A DNA stretch of 64,000 bases from Plantago major (GCA_026545765.1 CM048844.1:8000524-8064523); one strand, 5' to 3'. Counted from the first letter of the stretch, positions 31,001 through 43,980 are shown. A program made the numbers and translations. Notes: generated by a model not told the origin, from the letters alone.

Positions 31001-34000
31001 TTGGAGATTATAGCACATATGGAATCGACCCAAGTAATACTAATGCAAATCCAATAACGGTCCATAACCTACTTAATTCATGCATGATCCATTGTAAATC
31101 TACATACGTGTAAGTTGTCATTTCGGTTTTGGTTTTGAAAGTCGGTCATTTTTTTTGAGTATATGTTCTGTGGAATGGTCCTTGCCCAATTCTCCATGTT
31201 GTACTTGGTATGGTTGGTGATTTATAGTTTTCATCATCTCTTATATGTGACCAGTCTTCATTTGATAAAATTTTGCCATTTCAGAGAAAAGAGGAAGAAA
31301 AAATGAAATTAAACTAGTGAAACTCGCATGCAAAACACCAGGAAAGATGTTCCCAAGCCATGGATAATACAAATTGTGGGAAGAAAATTCCTCTTCTCTT
31401 ATCAAAAGTACTTATCTAGTGATTGATCAATACAAGAACTTCAAAATCATGAAAAATCTTTTCCAAAATTAACGCCAAAAATATTAAGGAGGAAAGAAGA
31501 TATTTAAGTAAAATTATGAAGAGAGATAGCATTAAATTGATTACTTGTCAATTTTTTATTGTTAATATTGTGGACCACTTGTGTTATAGGAGGGATGGAG
31601 CTAGGGAAATGTTACAAATGTTCAAAGTAATATTGTGCACGGCTATATATAATTTTTTTTTTAAACAAAAAGAACAATGTGTTTGGTCTGTCAACTACCC
31701 CGTGCATCTCACCTTTTTTAAAAAAATACTAGTTGAATGGAGGTTCTTGAGATTATCGGGAGCGACATCCAGCTTCCGTGATATAAAGTTTAAAACTAGA
31801 CCGCAATTCAACCACGTTGAAATTCAATAATGCATTTTTCCTTCTTACGATGTTGGGAATTATTCATGATTATCTCTTATACACGAGAATATATTAATAT
31901 ACTTAATTTTGCAGATGCTCAATTTAAGATCGAATTTGATTTAATGCGGGCACATACAACCTACAATGCTGAAGATAAGAGAAAATGAGAGCATAAGCTT
32001 CCAGATGGGATACTAGTGTGATGTCGATGGTACAATTAGTCAGTAAGTTAAAAATGTGACAGGCTATAAGTAGAAGTAAAAAAGGGGAGGATAGTGGACT
32101 TATCCCTGGGATGGTCAGCAAGGTAGTTGATATAATTGGAGCATTTCTTATGCTTATTGTAACTTTTAATGTTCTTAAAAAAAAGTGTGTCGTTTCTACA
32201 AAAATACAGGAAATTAAAAGGACATGGCGGTCTCCAATAGCCTCATTCATACTTTCAGCGATAGAGCTGGTTTGATTTAAGGGAATTAATGCAAGGGAGA
32301 TAGTAGAAATTCCGTTGGCGTTGTTATGGTTCTGGTGATCAGTAATATTGATGAGTATGTGACCGTGGTTGATATATAGGTCCCTTCAACATCTCTCGAT
32401 TGCCCCTTTAATTATAGGTGGGACTCTCCTTATCACGCATTTTGAGTTTGCGAATTCAACCAACTTTTGAAATTCGGCATAGCCATATGCCATTTCTCTA
32501 CTCTATCATTTTCCCAAACTCCTTCATTGGATCACTTTGATCTCGTGATGTGGAAGCTCCAGTAGATCATTGTATGGTTACGGGATTCTCATAGTTCTCC
32601 ACGACAGACCCTGAACGTTCATATGTGTATGGCCTTGGTCCTTATAGGTCAGGTCCCCTAAGCTCTATGTGTGTACGTACCATCAAATAGATATGTGGTT
32701 TGCTAGACGATCAAGCTCTCTTATATGTGGTACATGGATTGTTTTATAGGGTGTTATCTCTGGTCAAGTGGGCCATCTTGGATGAATCCTTAGAGCATTT
32801 AGACGAGTCATACTATTATGCATTTTAGGCTGGCGTTCAATTTGGCTTAGTCTTTTGGACTGTAATATACGTGCCATAAATTGTATAACACCCTATAAAA
32901 CAATCCATATACCATCGACCCATTAAGTGTATGGGCCTATTTCTAATTTTCGCCACTACAATTGCATCATTCGAAATGTAGAAAATAATTGAAACGGTTC
33001 CAGTACATACTTGACTGTGTGAATCTGTGACGTGTACATGGTGTATAAATGTTTTGGGATGTGATTCTCAATAATGTCATTTACCTAAAACCATCCATAC
33101 ATTGAATTTCACAAATCAAAATGTAGAAAATCATTAAACTGAGTTACCCATAAATATGTGTATAAATCCCTGACCGAGTCATCAATTAAATAAAATAATA
33201 AAAAATCTGCTCACTATTATCATTTACAATAATACTAATTACCAAACCGTCATAAAAAAGCAAGTATCACGGGATAAATGTAGAAGAAAGTTAAAGGTAT
33301 TCAACCGTATTAAAGTTTTAGAAGGAAAAATATCCACCAACAATAAAGACGTACATATCCACAAGTGGACTAGCACGCTCCATATATCTTTTCCCCGTGA
33401 AATCTTACTTTCACGTAAAAATATTTGGAATTAACAATTAATATATACAAGTAATATCCACTTTGTTGAAGAAAAAAACTTTATTAAAAATGTATTTAGT
33501 CAAGTAAAAAAAAGAGGTTTGAATCGAAAGGGTAATATTATCAACTAGCATGTGTGTGTGAAATGAAATATAAAAGGGTTACTCAACCACATACTTTCCA
33601 TAATAAAGTCAAAAACCCTAATAAACCGATTTACTACACCTACCCCCATTTAATTATCTTTTCCCCCACCCCTTATGGTAAAATTCGTTATTCACCCCAC
33701 CCCTTTTAGGGTTAAATTCGTTATTTTCGTGGTAAAACCTGTTACCCCCAATTTTTTTAGGGTTTTGTTTTTCCCGATCCAACTCTCTCCCACTCTCATT
33801 TTTAAGAGAGTGTAAAACACGCACCAATAAGAAAAAAGATTAGTGCGTGGACCACCTCATAAATCGACAAAGACCGTTCAACTGCCTCGTAAAGTACAGC
33901 GCGTGCTAACACGCGCTTGAGGTCGTTTGACTAGGGTTTCGGAAAAATATAGTGGGATGGTGATAAGCATCGCACCTCAATGATGCGGTGGCAAATTCTG

Positions 34001-34180
34001 ATTGGTCGAAGTAGTTTTGGGTTTTTTCTCTCTCTAGTAAAATACACACAATTTGTTGTACGTATGTGTAAACAGTACAGACTATTACATTTATATAAAC
34101 AGTGTGTGACTTTTTCTCTCTCTCTTTCTTTTTTCTTCTGTCTTAAATCTTCATTTCTTTCTTCTTGTTTCCTACTTTCT
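28093..34180. other. About 6 kb without a recognisable gene
   Basis: AT-rich intergenic DNA with small microsatellites (28668-28682, 29591-29611), a long inverted repeat at 32734-32908, and from about 33.6 kb the upstream region of the EMF1-like gene, which contains runs of CCCCACCCC and TTTAGGG-like motifs. None of the open frames shows domain content. Confidence 0.45.
32734..32908. repeat. Perfect 24-bp inverted repeat around a 127-nt loop
   Basis: The segment 32734-32757 (ATGGATTG...GTGTTAT) is the exact reverse complement of 32885-32908, and pairing continues about 6 bp outward with one mismatch. A transcript could fold into a stem of about 30 bp. It may be a MITE remnant or a small-RNA hairpin; no other evidence decides. 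Confidence 0.8.
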
Positions 34181-34185
34181 CTCTC

Positions 34186-34194
34186 TATATATAT
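34186..34194 (+). promoter_or_regulatory. Likely core promoter of the EMF1-like gene
   Basis: TATATATAT preceded by a long CT-rich (Y-patch-like) tract, about 30 bp upstream of a sequence that looks like a leader exon. Inferred from position only. Confidence 0.45.
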
Positions 34195-34214
34195 CTCCAA
34201 GGCAGCAAACGAAT

Positions 34215-34323
34215 TTCAACCTAAAAACCTTAGGGTTCTTCATTCTCTCTCACTCAAATTCACCCACTCTGATCCAAATCAGTCCAAGAAAATGAGGTTT
34301 GTGAGGAACCCAGTTCGTGAATG
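34215..34323 (+). other. 5' untranslated exon of the EMF1-like gene, with a short upstream ORF
   Basis: The stretch ends ...CGTGAATG before a donor GTGAGA (34324). A possible 29-nt second leader exon (35286-35314) follows an acceptor CTGCAG, and a third exon begins at about 35406 with the main start. An upstream ATG at 34292-34294 opens MRFVRNPVRE; if the two leader exons are joined it ends after 19 codons, before the main ATG. Exon limits are inferred from splice motifs. Confidence 0.45.
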
Positions 34324-35420
34324 GTGAGAAGGAGGTGTTTTTTTATCTGATTTGCAGAAAAAGGCGCAGTCTTTGATCTGATTTGCAGAAAAGGTGCGAT
34401 TTTTATCTTCTTGTGATTCAATTCAGTTTGTTTTTGTTCATGATTGTAGCTGTAGCTGAGGTGTTTGGTTGTGTTGTTGTGTGCGATTGAGCTAGGTTTG
34501 AGCTGATTCGGGTTTTTCCTTATCTTCTTGAAGTGGGTTTTTATTTTTATTTTCTTTTTGGAATTTATTTTATTGGTCTATTTATTCCCTGTCCTTTTTT
34601 ACGTTTCTATTCCATTTCATGTACTTCTAATTTTATCCTGACCTTTTAAAGCTTATATCTTTGTGTGTAAACATCTATTTTCGCGTAATTAATGTGATCT
34701 GATCGGTGGAGACGAAACCTATCGTGATCCGATAAACCCTAATTGAGGTTAAAGCCCTATCAACTGAATTAAAAATTGAACGTGCTTGGATTGAGTTTTT
34801 CCAGTTCTGGTTGCATATTCCATCTGGGATTTGAGTTAATTTTGCACCCGTTGATTCTATAAATATACCACTGATGTAATTCCAAGACAAGTTCACCTAA
34901 TTTTATTTTTTTAATTAAAGAAACCCTAAATTTATTGTAGCTTTTTTCTTCTTGTCTTTCCTTTGTTGGTTAGTGTGATAAGTTTGATTTTCAGAAATGG
35001 TAACCCGTGCTACAAAATCTGGCTTCTTTCATTGTGGTACAGCTGTGATTCAGCTGTATTGAGAAACTAGGGTTTCTATTTTTTGCTCTTGTGAAGACTT
35101 GAATTTATCGATCCGCCGCCACCAATCACTTGATACTGTCACTCGTACTCAAACTATTGTACTCTTTTCACTTTTGTGAGTTGTAACGGCTGGTCTAGTT
35201 TATTCAGGGTTCTCATTTCAAATGATGACCCATGCGGGGAAGTATTAATTTTTATCTAATACAAATTTATCCGTATATGCTGCAGGTTCTTCTCATTTGA
35301 TCTCGGAGTCTGAGGTGACAAGTTTAGTTATTTCATTTCATGATTTTATGCTGCTGCAACTGTGAATCTGTAAACTAATTATTGTTTTGTTATTAATGTG
35401 ATCAGGTCTTTAGTTTTGAG

Positions 35421-38400
35421 ATGGACAAGAGTATTGGGGCGAATAAAGAGAAAAGAAAGAACAAACCTGATTCTCTGGCTTCTGGTTCACAAAACTTTGT
35501 TAAGATCGATAGGATCACCATTGACCTTCACGATATCGACGTGATGGAGCCACCGCGTGTGCATGATCAGTTTTCGATTCGGTGAGCATTTCGTGCTAAA
35601 CTTACTGTGGCATTTGGTTGACTGTTTTTGAATAGTATGTAAGGTTTGCTGTACTTTCTATTTTGGGAAGTGTCTTATCCTGAGAGTTATGCATGCTTAG
35701 TTGACATGACATTTGAGGTATTTGATTAGTCAACTATTGTGCTATGAAAGTTATTCATAGGGAGCATTTAGTTAAGCTCAACTAGCTCATATAGCGAGTG
35801 CCTGTATAACTTTGTAAGTGTGTTCCTTAATTAGTAAGATTGACACTCAGGCCAACTATGAGCCAATCACTATGCCATGTCGATACGGGTGTCATATTAT
35901 TGATCCCAATTCCCAAGATAAAAGCCCTTCTGCATGAAACTGCTTATTTAAGTCCAACCATCCTTTGGTGTGTATTCATAAATCTCTTCTCAAATATTAC
36001 CTGATGCCTGTGCTCGAAGTATAGTTTAATGGCTTGTGGCTGATGTTTTAAGCATTGGATTATGTACCGTTTTTTAATTGCTTATGCACATCCGTGTCTT
36101 GTGTGCAGCGGCCACGTTGCTGGGTGGAGGAGAAATCATATCAAGGAATGTTATCCGTTTGAGATAGGAAATTTGGCGGAGAACAAGTTGGAAGAAAGCC
36201 TGCCTAAGTTAGAAGTACCTAGGTTTATATGGTGGGAGAGATTGCTTCCACAGACATCTGGTGTCGAAATGGTGGTGGCTACGGGAGGAGATACAAATGC
36301 AGGTCCCTCCAAGAATGGCAGGAGAGAAAATGATGGCTTGTCCCAACTTGAGGACATAGGTATGGAAATGCTGAAATTTAAGGAGAAACTGCTGCATCTC
36401 TTGTGTTAGCTACCTTGTTATGTATATACTGGTCACACAATTTAACACATTTATACGTCACGGAGTGGTGCTTCATTTTGGTGATAATTATATTGGGCAT
36501 CATATTCATTCTTCTGTATCTTTGATTACTCCTGTGCAGGGAACATGACTGATTCAAGGGAATTTGAAGATGTAAACAACCATGATCGAGGTAATGCCAT
36601 AAAAGCACAGACTTGTGGCGCCGAAGCACAAAAGGAGACTATATGTAAGTTTGAGTGCCTATTTAAATAATGATTACACCTTTTTATTGCGTAAGTTCAG
36701 TACCTTTAACTTCAGAAAGCACGATCGTTGCCCCATGCGTGTGTCTCCTATTGAAGATTAACCACATACCTTGTACACAGGTACCAAAGGCAAGAAGGGT
36801 CCTGGTAAAGTATATGCCGATTTAACAAACAGCAAGGCATTCGAGAGTAGCAAGAACAATGATAACTCTTCAGGTAATGTCAGGGTATGCGTGTCTTACT
36901 CCATCGAAAGTTCTCATGATATAAACTCCTTCAACACCACCTATGTAAATTGTTATTAATGTTTCTGATAAACTAACTTTGCTCTCTTCGGAAAAGCTCA
37001 GTCATTGCCGTTTTTCTGTCTCTAATGAAAGATATCTGCATGCCCTGTACACAGTTAACAAAGGTAAAAGTGACCCTGGAAATCCATTTCTTGATGCAAC
37101 TGATGTCCACCCATTCCAGAGTAGCACAAGAGATGATAAATCTCCTGGTAAGTTTACAGCATGTGTATGTGAATTAATTTTAAGGCTTTCCTCAATTGTG
37201 TATAAAAACTGCTGAATTTTTTAAATTTTTTATTTTTCGTTTTTATCAGAGTCTGCTGACATGTTACCTAAAGCACCACGTCCTTCAGGCAGAGTCCATG
37301 ATGTTGAGACAGAAAATGTCTCATCTGAAGATGAAAGAATTTCAAGTAAAAAGTTGCGTTTCTTGAATGATATTATAAGACAAGAAAGAGAGAAAAATCG
37401 CAAAAAGAAATCTGCTTCATCGAGCAGAGTACAGACCACATCCACAGAAATGGAAAGAGGAGTCTCAATTACCCAGCGCCAGATTGATGTCCCGTCACAT
37501 GCTGCAAAAGGTGCTAAGCTTCCTCCAACTAAAAGGAAAGTTTCTCATGCAGAAGATAGACGACATCCAAATATACAGTGCCCAGGCAGTTCAGCTAAAA
37601 GATGTAAGGGGCAGGTACAGGAAGTTGATAAAACATGGCAGAGGGTGGAAAGTTCCAACTCCGAACAAATTCAAGATGCACAAGCACTGCCAAATTCGCA
37701 ACGTGGTGCAAAAAGCCTTTTGAATGAGTTACAGTACAGCAGAGCTCCTGATAGTGGCAAACAGATTATGCCGGCCGAGATTAATAATGGAAATGTAACA
37801 ACGAAAGAGCGCCCACAGGTGAACTCTAATTGCTCTGCTGATTTAATGAAACATGATGTTTCTCCCAAGAGTAGTACTGCGAAGCCACGGAGTATGCCTT
37901 CCTCAATGGGAAGAATGCCACCATTATTCAGGAGGTCTCTACCCGGACAGCAAATGGACAAAGTCCCTACTGTGTCTAACAGCAAGAGGCCTGAAAATGA
38001 AACAATTCATAGACCTTTAATTCCTCCCAGCACAAGCACCATAGGTAATTCCAGTGACAAAGGAAAAGCACCCCTGGACCTGTCATTGAGCAGTTTTACA
38101 TCCGATGGAAGAAATTCTGTCCGTTCATCTGTTAGGCAAGATAGGGATATTCCTGATCTCAACCTGTCAATTGGACTCAATACAACTGCATTGCAAGGGA
38201 AGCACTTGCCCACACTCACGGATACGGGTCTGCCTCTGAATAAAACTCTGGTATGCAATGTTCTTTTACTTTCCAGTTAGGCTGATTGTTAAACTTTTTG
38301 CTGCTATGAAGTGTTGCAAATGAACGTAGACTCCAAATCCCTCTCTTTTAGTGGTCGACTCAAGGTTGTATATAAAGTGCCATTCAGTGTAAATTAGACT

Positions 38401-39744
38401 CTGATTGTTACTTGAATTTTCTGTTATTTCTTTCAGGAAACCTCTGCCTCTAGCAGTAGAGCAGTCACAGATGGTAAATGGGCAGTGTCCGAGCAGCAAA
38501 AGCTCAGCAAGACGGATCATCGAGCTGCCGAGGAGATACCCATGGACATAGTCCATTATTTGAATGAGAACCAGCGTCAACGGAAGTTGGAAAACTCAAA
38601 AGGTATCTTGCATGAAGAATCAACCAGAGCCTCTAACGCAAGACAAACTGAAGCTCTTCCAGGAATGGCTAGTTTTGGATTGTCTAACAGAAGCGGAATT
38701 GGGCAGAGTATTCCTATAAGCTTTTCCCATCCTCACAAGACTCATTTCGGCACGAGCAGTTGGGGTGATAGCCAATTCAAGATCTTTGGTCCATTCAGCC
38801 AGAGTCAACAGACCTTTAACCACCAACAAAGGAAAACGGCATACTCGGCCTCATCTCCAGTGACGTCCGGGACAGGTCCCAGTGGAATATCTGATGTATT
38901 ATGGCCTCCAAGTCGCCCCAATATGCCTCCTCAATTTAGCCTTCCCCAGAGCCATAACCGTTCGTTTCAAGTTAATAGGTCGGGCATTTCGGCTTTCTCA
39001 GAGATCCCCTACAAGGGAAAAACAGTGAGTGACATCAAGAACCGAGAGGAGAAAAGGAGTGTAAATTGGCCAGGGCAAACAACTCTAGGTGGTTTCAAGC
39101 CTTACCCAAATGATACATGCATTCCAGCAATGCAATTGCTATCTATGATGAACCAAGGAATTGGATCAAGCTCATCTGTGAAAATTGGGCAGCCCAAGAC
39201 TGTGCCGACTAAAACCTTGTCTTCATGGAATAACCATGCACGGGTTCATGGAAATGAGAACCAAAACTTCGTGAATGGTATCTACTTCCCCCAAAATGGA
39301 CCGACCAAGGACTTTTTAGGATTGCGCTATGGTTCTCCATCCATCAGTGAGAAAAATGCTGCTCTATTTACTGGTAAGATCTTAGCTGCTACAAGAGTTG
39401 ATATTTGATCATCTTCTGTTTTAATAAGATTTAAACTCAAAAGTTGCTGTTTTTTGTTGTTAGGTCAATTGCCACCACAGCAAAGGAGCTCCAAAGGTAC
39501 TCAATTGGAAGGGCCAAGTAACTCTGATATTCGACCAGCAGGAAGCAATTTGCCATTGGGACCTTGCACACTCAATCGGAATCCAGCTGACTTCAGCATT
39601 CCTACTGCCTCAAATGAGTATACAAGAACCGCAAAGGATCTAAATTCCAGAAAGAAGACTAACATGAGAGAAAGACCCCGTTCCCTGAATCTGGCTGGTC
39701 AAAAGCGACAAAGGGCAAGGAATGACGCCCCAACCAAACAATAG
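35421..39744 (+). CDS. EMBRYONIC FLOWER 1-like protein (Polycomb-associated)
   Basis: Eight coding exons by splice-site and frame logic: 35421-35581, 36109-36359, 36540-36644, 36781-36873, 37055-37147, 37250-38250, 38437-39373, 39464-39744; total 2922 nt, 973 residues, in frame throughout. The N-terminus carries VKIDRITIDL (27-36), FSIRGHVAGWRR (51-62), KECYPF (66-71) and LEVPRFIWW (about 88-96), which resembles the start of EMF1. A basic region (NRKKKS near 280, KRKVSHAED near 330) could be nuclear-localising. Later motifs are IPDLNLSIGL (near 535) and CIPAMQLLSMM (near 796), the latter resembling an EMF1 C-terminal motif. EMF1 is a plant-specific nuclear protein that acts with Polycomb repression (H3K27me3 genes, floral repression). 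The rest is low-complexity and probably disordered. Exons 4 and 5 are a tandem duplication. Assignment is by remembered motifs, without a search. Confidence 0.7.
36716..37147 (+). repeat. Tandem intron-plus-exon duplication in the EMF1-like gene
   Basis: The units 36716-36873 and 36993-37147 align across the end of the intron (AAAGC, ..TTGCC.., ..CTGTACACAG) and across the whole exon. Both exons are 93 nt and phase 1-1, so the duplication preserves the frame. Proteins: TKGKKGPGK...FESS versus NKGKSDPGN...FQSS. Confidence 0.85.
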
Positions 39745-40500
39745 TGAAGTGCATTAATGATGTGCCAGGCAAGCTGAGGGCATGATCGTGCTGTTCTTTT
39801 CTGTCTTGCTCCTTTTATGTTGTTTATACCTAGTTTACCTGCTCGAACCACAGTTCTGTTTGCATCAACTTTTGGTGCTCAAACTACAGTTTAAGTTGTC
39901 ATTTCCTTTTGTTTTCTGTTTTTTCTTTTTTTCCCTTGAAAAAAAAGAAAAAAGAAAAGAAAACGAGACTACATGCTGTTTTTCAAGATTCTCGAGTTTT
40001 GAGACTGAGCTTTGATGGTTATATGCCATCTCAAGGTTCGTTAGTCCTCCGAGACGATGGTTGTATTAGATTTGTTTTTACCTTTTTGTTTATCTCTTGA
40101 GACAATTGTTTGTTTGAAATGTTATAGTTTCATACAACTTTTGATGTATACAAGTTCTCTAGTTTCTCTATGTTTTTGCTTTCATTGTGCCTTTTCTGTC
40201 ACCGAATTCGGTATATCTGCAGAGAAGAGTAGCTGTGCAACTGCAGTTCTGTCTGAGAATGGATTGCCTGGAACTGATTTTGCCCCCCAACGGCCAACAT
40301 TACTGTTCGTAGTTGGTATCCATCCGGTATGGATTTTGCAATCCAATTATAATTGCTTCGTTTTGAGAGTGTGGTGGTTTGAAATTTGTTTATTCTTTGC
40401 TGCAGTTTGTTATGTGGTAGCAACTTATGATCATACACGGAATTATCTAAATTATATAGTTTGTATGATTCTGAGGTGGAAAATTCCGAGACTCCACTCA
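39745..40500 (+). other. 3' untranslated and downstream region of the EMF1-like gene
   Basis: T-rich sequence after the TAG at 39742-39744; open frames here (such as 40057-40503) are T-rich and have no domain content. The polyadenylation site is not resolved. Confidence 0.5.
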
Positions 40501-40503
40501 TAA

Positions 40504-41040
40504 GTGATATGTGAGACTCCACTCACAAGTGATATGCGACATTTTAACGGTTTGAATTGCGGAGGTCATGAGAACATTTTAAATCTGTTCTCATTTTAGC
40601 ATTATTTTTACAGATTTTAACTTTTTTCCCCCAATCCCCATGCAAAAGAGATTGTTTGGTGGAAGTGGAAGAACAATTAATGTAGTACCAAAATAGGTAG
40701 GTGCTGCACGAATTCAAGCTGGAAAGTTAACTAAATAAATAAATGAAATTCTTGGTACTTAATTTTATGTGATAAATAGAAAGGGGGTGATAAAATAAAT
40801 TAATCGAGAAAATAAGGTAGTCAAATTTATGTGAACAACGTTGATTGTGGTGTCGGTCGGTAGTCCTTCTTCATCCAATATTATATCACTGAGTGTTTAT
40901 TTATGTTGACTATAGAAAATGTTAAAAATAGGGTCCTACCGTACCCGACCTGTTAATTAGTAACAGATACATATTTTTTTTAAAAAAATCTATCCCTCAA
41001 ACGGAACCAAAATAAAATACAAAAATATACAACACAATCA
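40504..41040. other. No gene seen
   Basis: AT-rich spacer downstream of the EMF1-like gene. Confidence 0.5.
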
Positions 41041-41515
41041 ATAGGGTTGTTCCCAACAATCCCCGCGGTGATATGTGGTCACCCCACCACACACACAAAA
41101 AAAATAAATTATAAAAACATATTTCACATGTTATTGCCGTGGTATGCGTCACCCCACCAAAAACACAAAAATTATTATTCTACGAACATAATTTCACATG
41201 GTACGGTACCCCTCCCCCAGACCCGTTATGGATGAAGAAAGTAGAGAGAAAATAGAAGAGAGTTTCCCGCCTAGAGAGTACGCGGACCCCAAATCCCGTC
41301 CCGTCATGGATATCAAGAGAGTAAAAAGAAGAGCGGAGATATTTAGATTATCCCCGCTCTCCCCGGCTCGTTATGTAGATCAAGAAAGTAGAGAGAAGAT
41401 CGAAGAGAGTTTTCCCACCTAGAGAGTATTAGATCCCCCGGCCCGTTATGGATCAAGAAAGTAGAGAGAATATCGAAGAGAGTTTCCCCGCCTAGAGAAT
41501 ATATGCAGACTCCCC
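41041..41515. repeat. Two adjacent minisatellites
   Basis: From 41060 to about 41215 a unit containing GTCACCCCACCA, ACACAAAAA and CATATTTCACATG appears two to three times. From about 41198 to 41510 a 65-85-bp unit with CCCGTTATGGAT, AAGAAAGTAGAGAGAA, GAAGAGAGTTTCCC and CCTAGAGAGTA appears four times. The open frames here arise from the repeat. Confidence 0.75.
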
Positions 41516-42880
41516 CCACCCCGCATAAAAAATTGTAGTTTTACTAACGTAATCATAAAATGTTGCGGTCGGGTCTTGTAACAAAGGTATTGAACGGGTT
41601 CGAGTATATGCCATACCGAACCTGAACATCATTATTTCGAATGGGGTTGAATTCAGGTTGGATAGAACCAGTACTTCCAGCCAGAGACTGTAGAGAAGAG
41701 AACCCTCATACCTCATCCTACCGATTGGATCTTATACATAAAGAAATGGAGATTGAATGTCTTCACATGTAAAATGTTGTTGATATACATGTAAAGATCA
41801 ACACACCACAAATTAGCTCACGTGTGTCTCTTCTATCTTCTGGCGAAAAGCACGCGTCTGATACGATTCATAGAACATTTTTAGAAGATCAGTTGAAGGG
41901 ACTATGTCAAGCATAGATCTAAAGATCCTCCTAACTGAATTCATGCCCATTAAGAAAATGCATATTCAACAATAAATCATACAAATCTGAAGGTATAAAA
42001 TATAAATTTGAGTCCGATAAAATGATTGGATTAATTTCACTATATTAAATTTAAAACTAACAATTTGGAATCATATACTATCAAATATATAACCTTAATT
42101 GGATTGCATAAATAACTTTAAATGTAAAAAAGATAAATTTGTCATGCCTCAACAAATTGGGAAGCATATAGAAGACGGGCATCATAATTACCTCAAGTAT
42201 TTAAAACATCCAAAAACCCATTCTTATAGTGATCTTCGATTTGGGTGTGTATATATTCAGCAATTTTTTTTTTAATACCATTCTTATATGCATTATGTAA
42301 ATTTGGTATGGGTGGCAATTTTAATGGAATTATGGGATTTAGGAGATTTGATTGATCACATTTATAGATAGTTACAAAGGTTGAATATCATTGTCATATA
42401 TAATTATGTAACCAATATTAGATTTCAATTGTAAAGGTAACAGAACCAAATGCGTATTAACTTGCATCAAACATAAATTTACTTTGATTATAATTAATTG
42501 TTTTGTATTTTTTTTAATCCAAAAAAATAAAAGAATTCCTCACATTGATTTGAGGCCAAAATACTAAACTCAAAAATAAAAAGAAATGTAAAGAGTTAAT
42601 AAAACTTTAAATTCTACATTGCCATTTAAAATGAATTTCTTTTTACATTAATTTTGTATTAGAAAATGTCTAAGTAATTAGATAGCGCTCCAAGTATCAT
42701 TTATGCACATGCGGATCATGTGTGCTTCAAAGTAAACCATCAACTTTTGAATACCGAAAGTGCACAAATGGTATGGTTGTATGGATATATATGAGGCTAA
42801 ACTATAAAATGAGTCTCTTTTTGAACGCTTGATGCTACGTCAATTATTAATAATGTGATTTAATGAGTCGCTTTTAATTT
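41516..42880. other. No gene seen
   Basis: AT-rich spacer. Confidence 0.5.
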
Positions 42881-42884
42881 TTAA

Positions 42885-43523
42885 AATTTCATTATTTCAT
42901 TTTATCTTGTTTTAATAGATTTATATTTTATTTTAATGAATAAAACAATTTATTTAATTAATAATGGTATTCAAGATTGATGTTTATAGATTGTCTTGTC
43001 TTGGCGAATTCAAATATATGTTAAAAATATTTTTTGGATTTTTGTAGATAAAGTTATATGAGATTAATATTTTATTTTAGTGAATGAAATGATTTATTTA
43101 TTTAATTAATAATAATAATAATATAGATTGGTGTATATGGATTCTTCTTGTCATGGTGAATTCAAATATATGTTCAAAATATTTTTTAGATTTTTGTAAA
43201 TAAATTTATATGAGATTTAATCAAAACTATATAAGTATGCAGCCAACGTACTAAAATAAACAGTGAAAGATATACTGGTTGAAAATGCAACTAATTCCAC
43301 GAAATTTCACGTATGCTTAATTTGATAAATACTCTATTTTTAAATTAAAATTTCATTATTCCATTTTATCTTATTTAAATATTTAATTTTAATGAATAAA
43401 ATAATTTATTTAATTAATAATAGTATTCAAGATTGGTGTCTATGGATTCGTCTTGTCACGACGAATTCAAATATATGTTCAAAATATTTTTTGGATTTTT
43501 GCAGATAAAGTTATATGAAATTT
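42885..43523. repeat. Three diverged copies of a ~140-180-bp repeat
   Basis: Copies at about 42885-43062, 43065-43218 and 43340-43523 share AATTTATTTAATTAATAAT, GAATTCAAATATATGTT and ATTTTTTGGATTTTTG in the same order. No coding content; a decayed tandem array or a repeatedly duplicated AT-rich element. Confidence 0.75.
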
Positions 43524-43648
43524 AATAAAAACTATATACACAGTCAACATACAAAAAATAACATTGAAAATATATATTGGCTAAAATACAACACATTCCA
43601 CAAAATTCCACGTAGGACTGAATGAATCTGGTGAGGTTTAGCCCCTTG

Positions 43649-43652
<4 letters not shown>

Positions 43653-43700
<48 letters not shown>
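43653..43700. repeat. TA microsatellite
   Basis: About 48 bases of TA repeat, followed by GGAT repeats. Confidence 0.95.
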
Positions 43701-43702
<2 letters not shown>

Positions 43703-43739
43703 ATAGATGGATGGATGGATTGAACAAGTAATAACAACA

Positions 43740-43868
43740 AAGTCCCTCTTCTCTTCATCTGAAAACTCATTAATTTCAATCAGTTCAGATATGTTTAGTT
43801 GTTTTTTATACTGCAATTCAATTCAGTTCCATTCAGTTCAGTTCAGTTTAGATGAAGAGAACAAAGAC
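43740..43868. mobile_element. Short MITE, first of a head-to-tail pair
   Basis: Left end AGTCCCTCTTCTCTTCATCT, right end inverted AGTCTTTGTTCTCTTCATCT; the interior is rich in TTCAGTTCAGTT. About 130 bp. Confidence 0.65.
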
Positions 43869-43980
43869 TAAGGCTATGTTCTTTTCATCTCAAAATTCAT
43901 TAATTTCAGTTCAGTTCAGTTCATTTTATACTACAATTCAGTTCAGTTCAGTTATGTTCAGACGAAGATAACAGAGCTTA
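43869..43980. mobile_element. Short MITE, second of the pair
   Basis: Left end AAGGCTATGTTCTTTTCATCT and right end inverted AAGCTCTGTTATCTTCGTCT, directly after the preceding copy. Single ends of the same family are seen at about 9092 and 47277. Confidence 0.65.

Noticed and set aside
36979..37215. Independent small ORFs between 36 and 37.5 kb
   Set aside because: They are exons of the EMF1-like gene extended into introns, not separate genes.
40057..40503. 148-codon frame downstream of the EMF1-like gene
   Set aside because: T-rich, Leu/Cys/Phe-rich translation of 3' untranslated sequence without a domain or good start.
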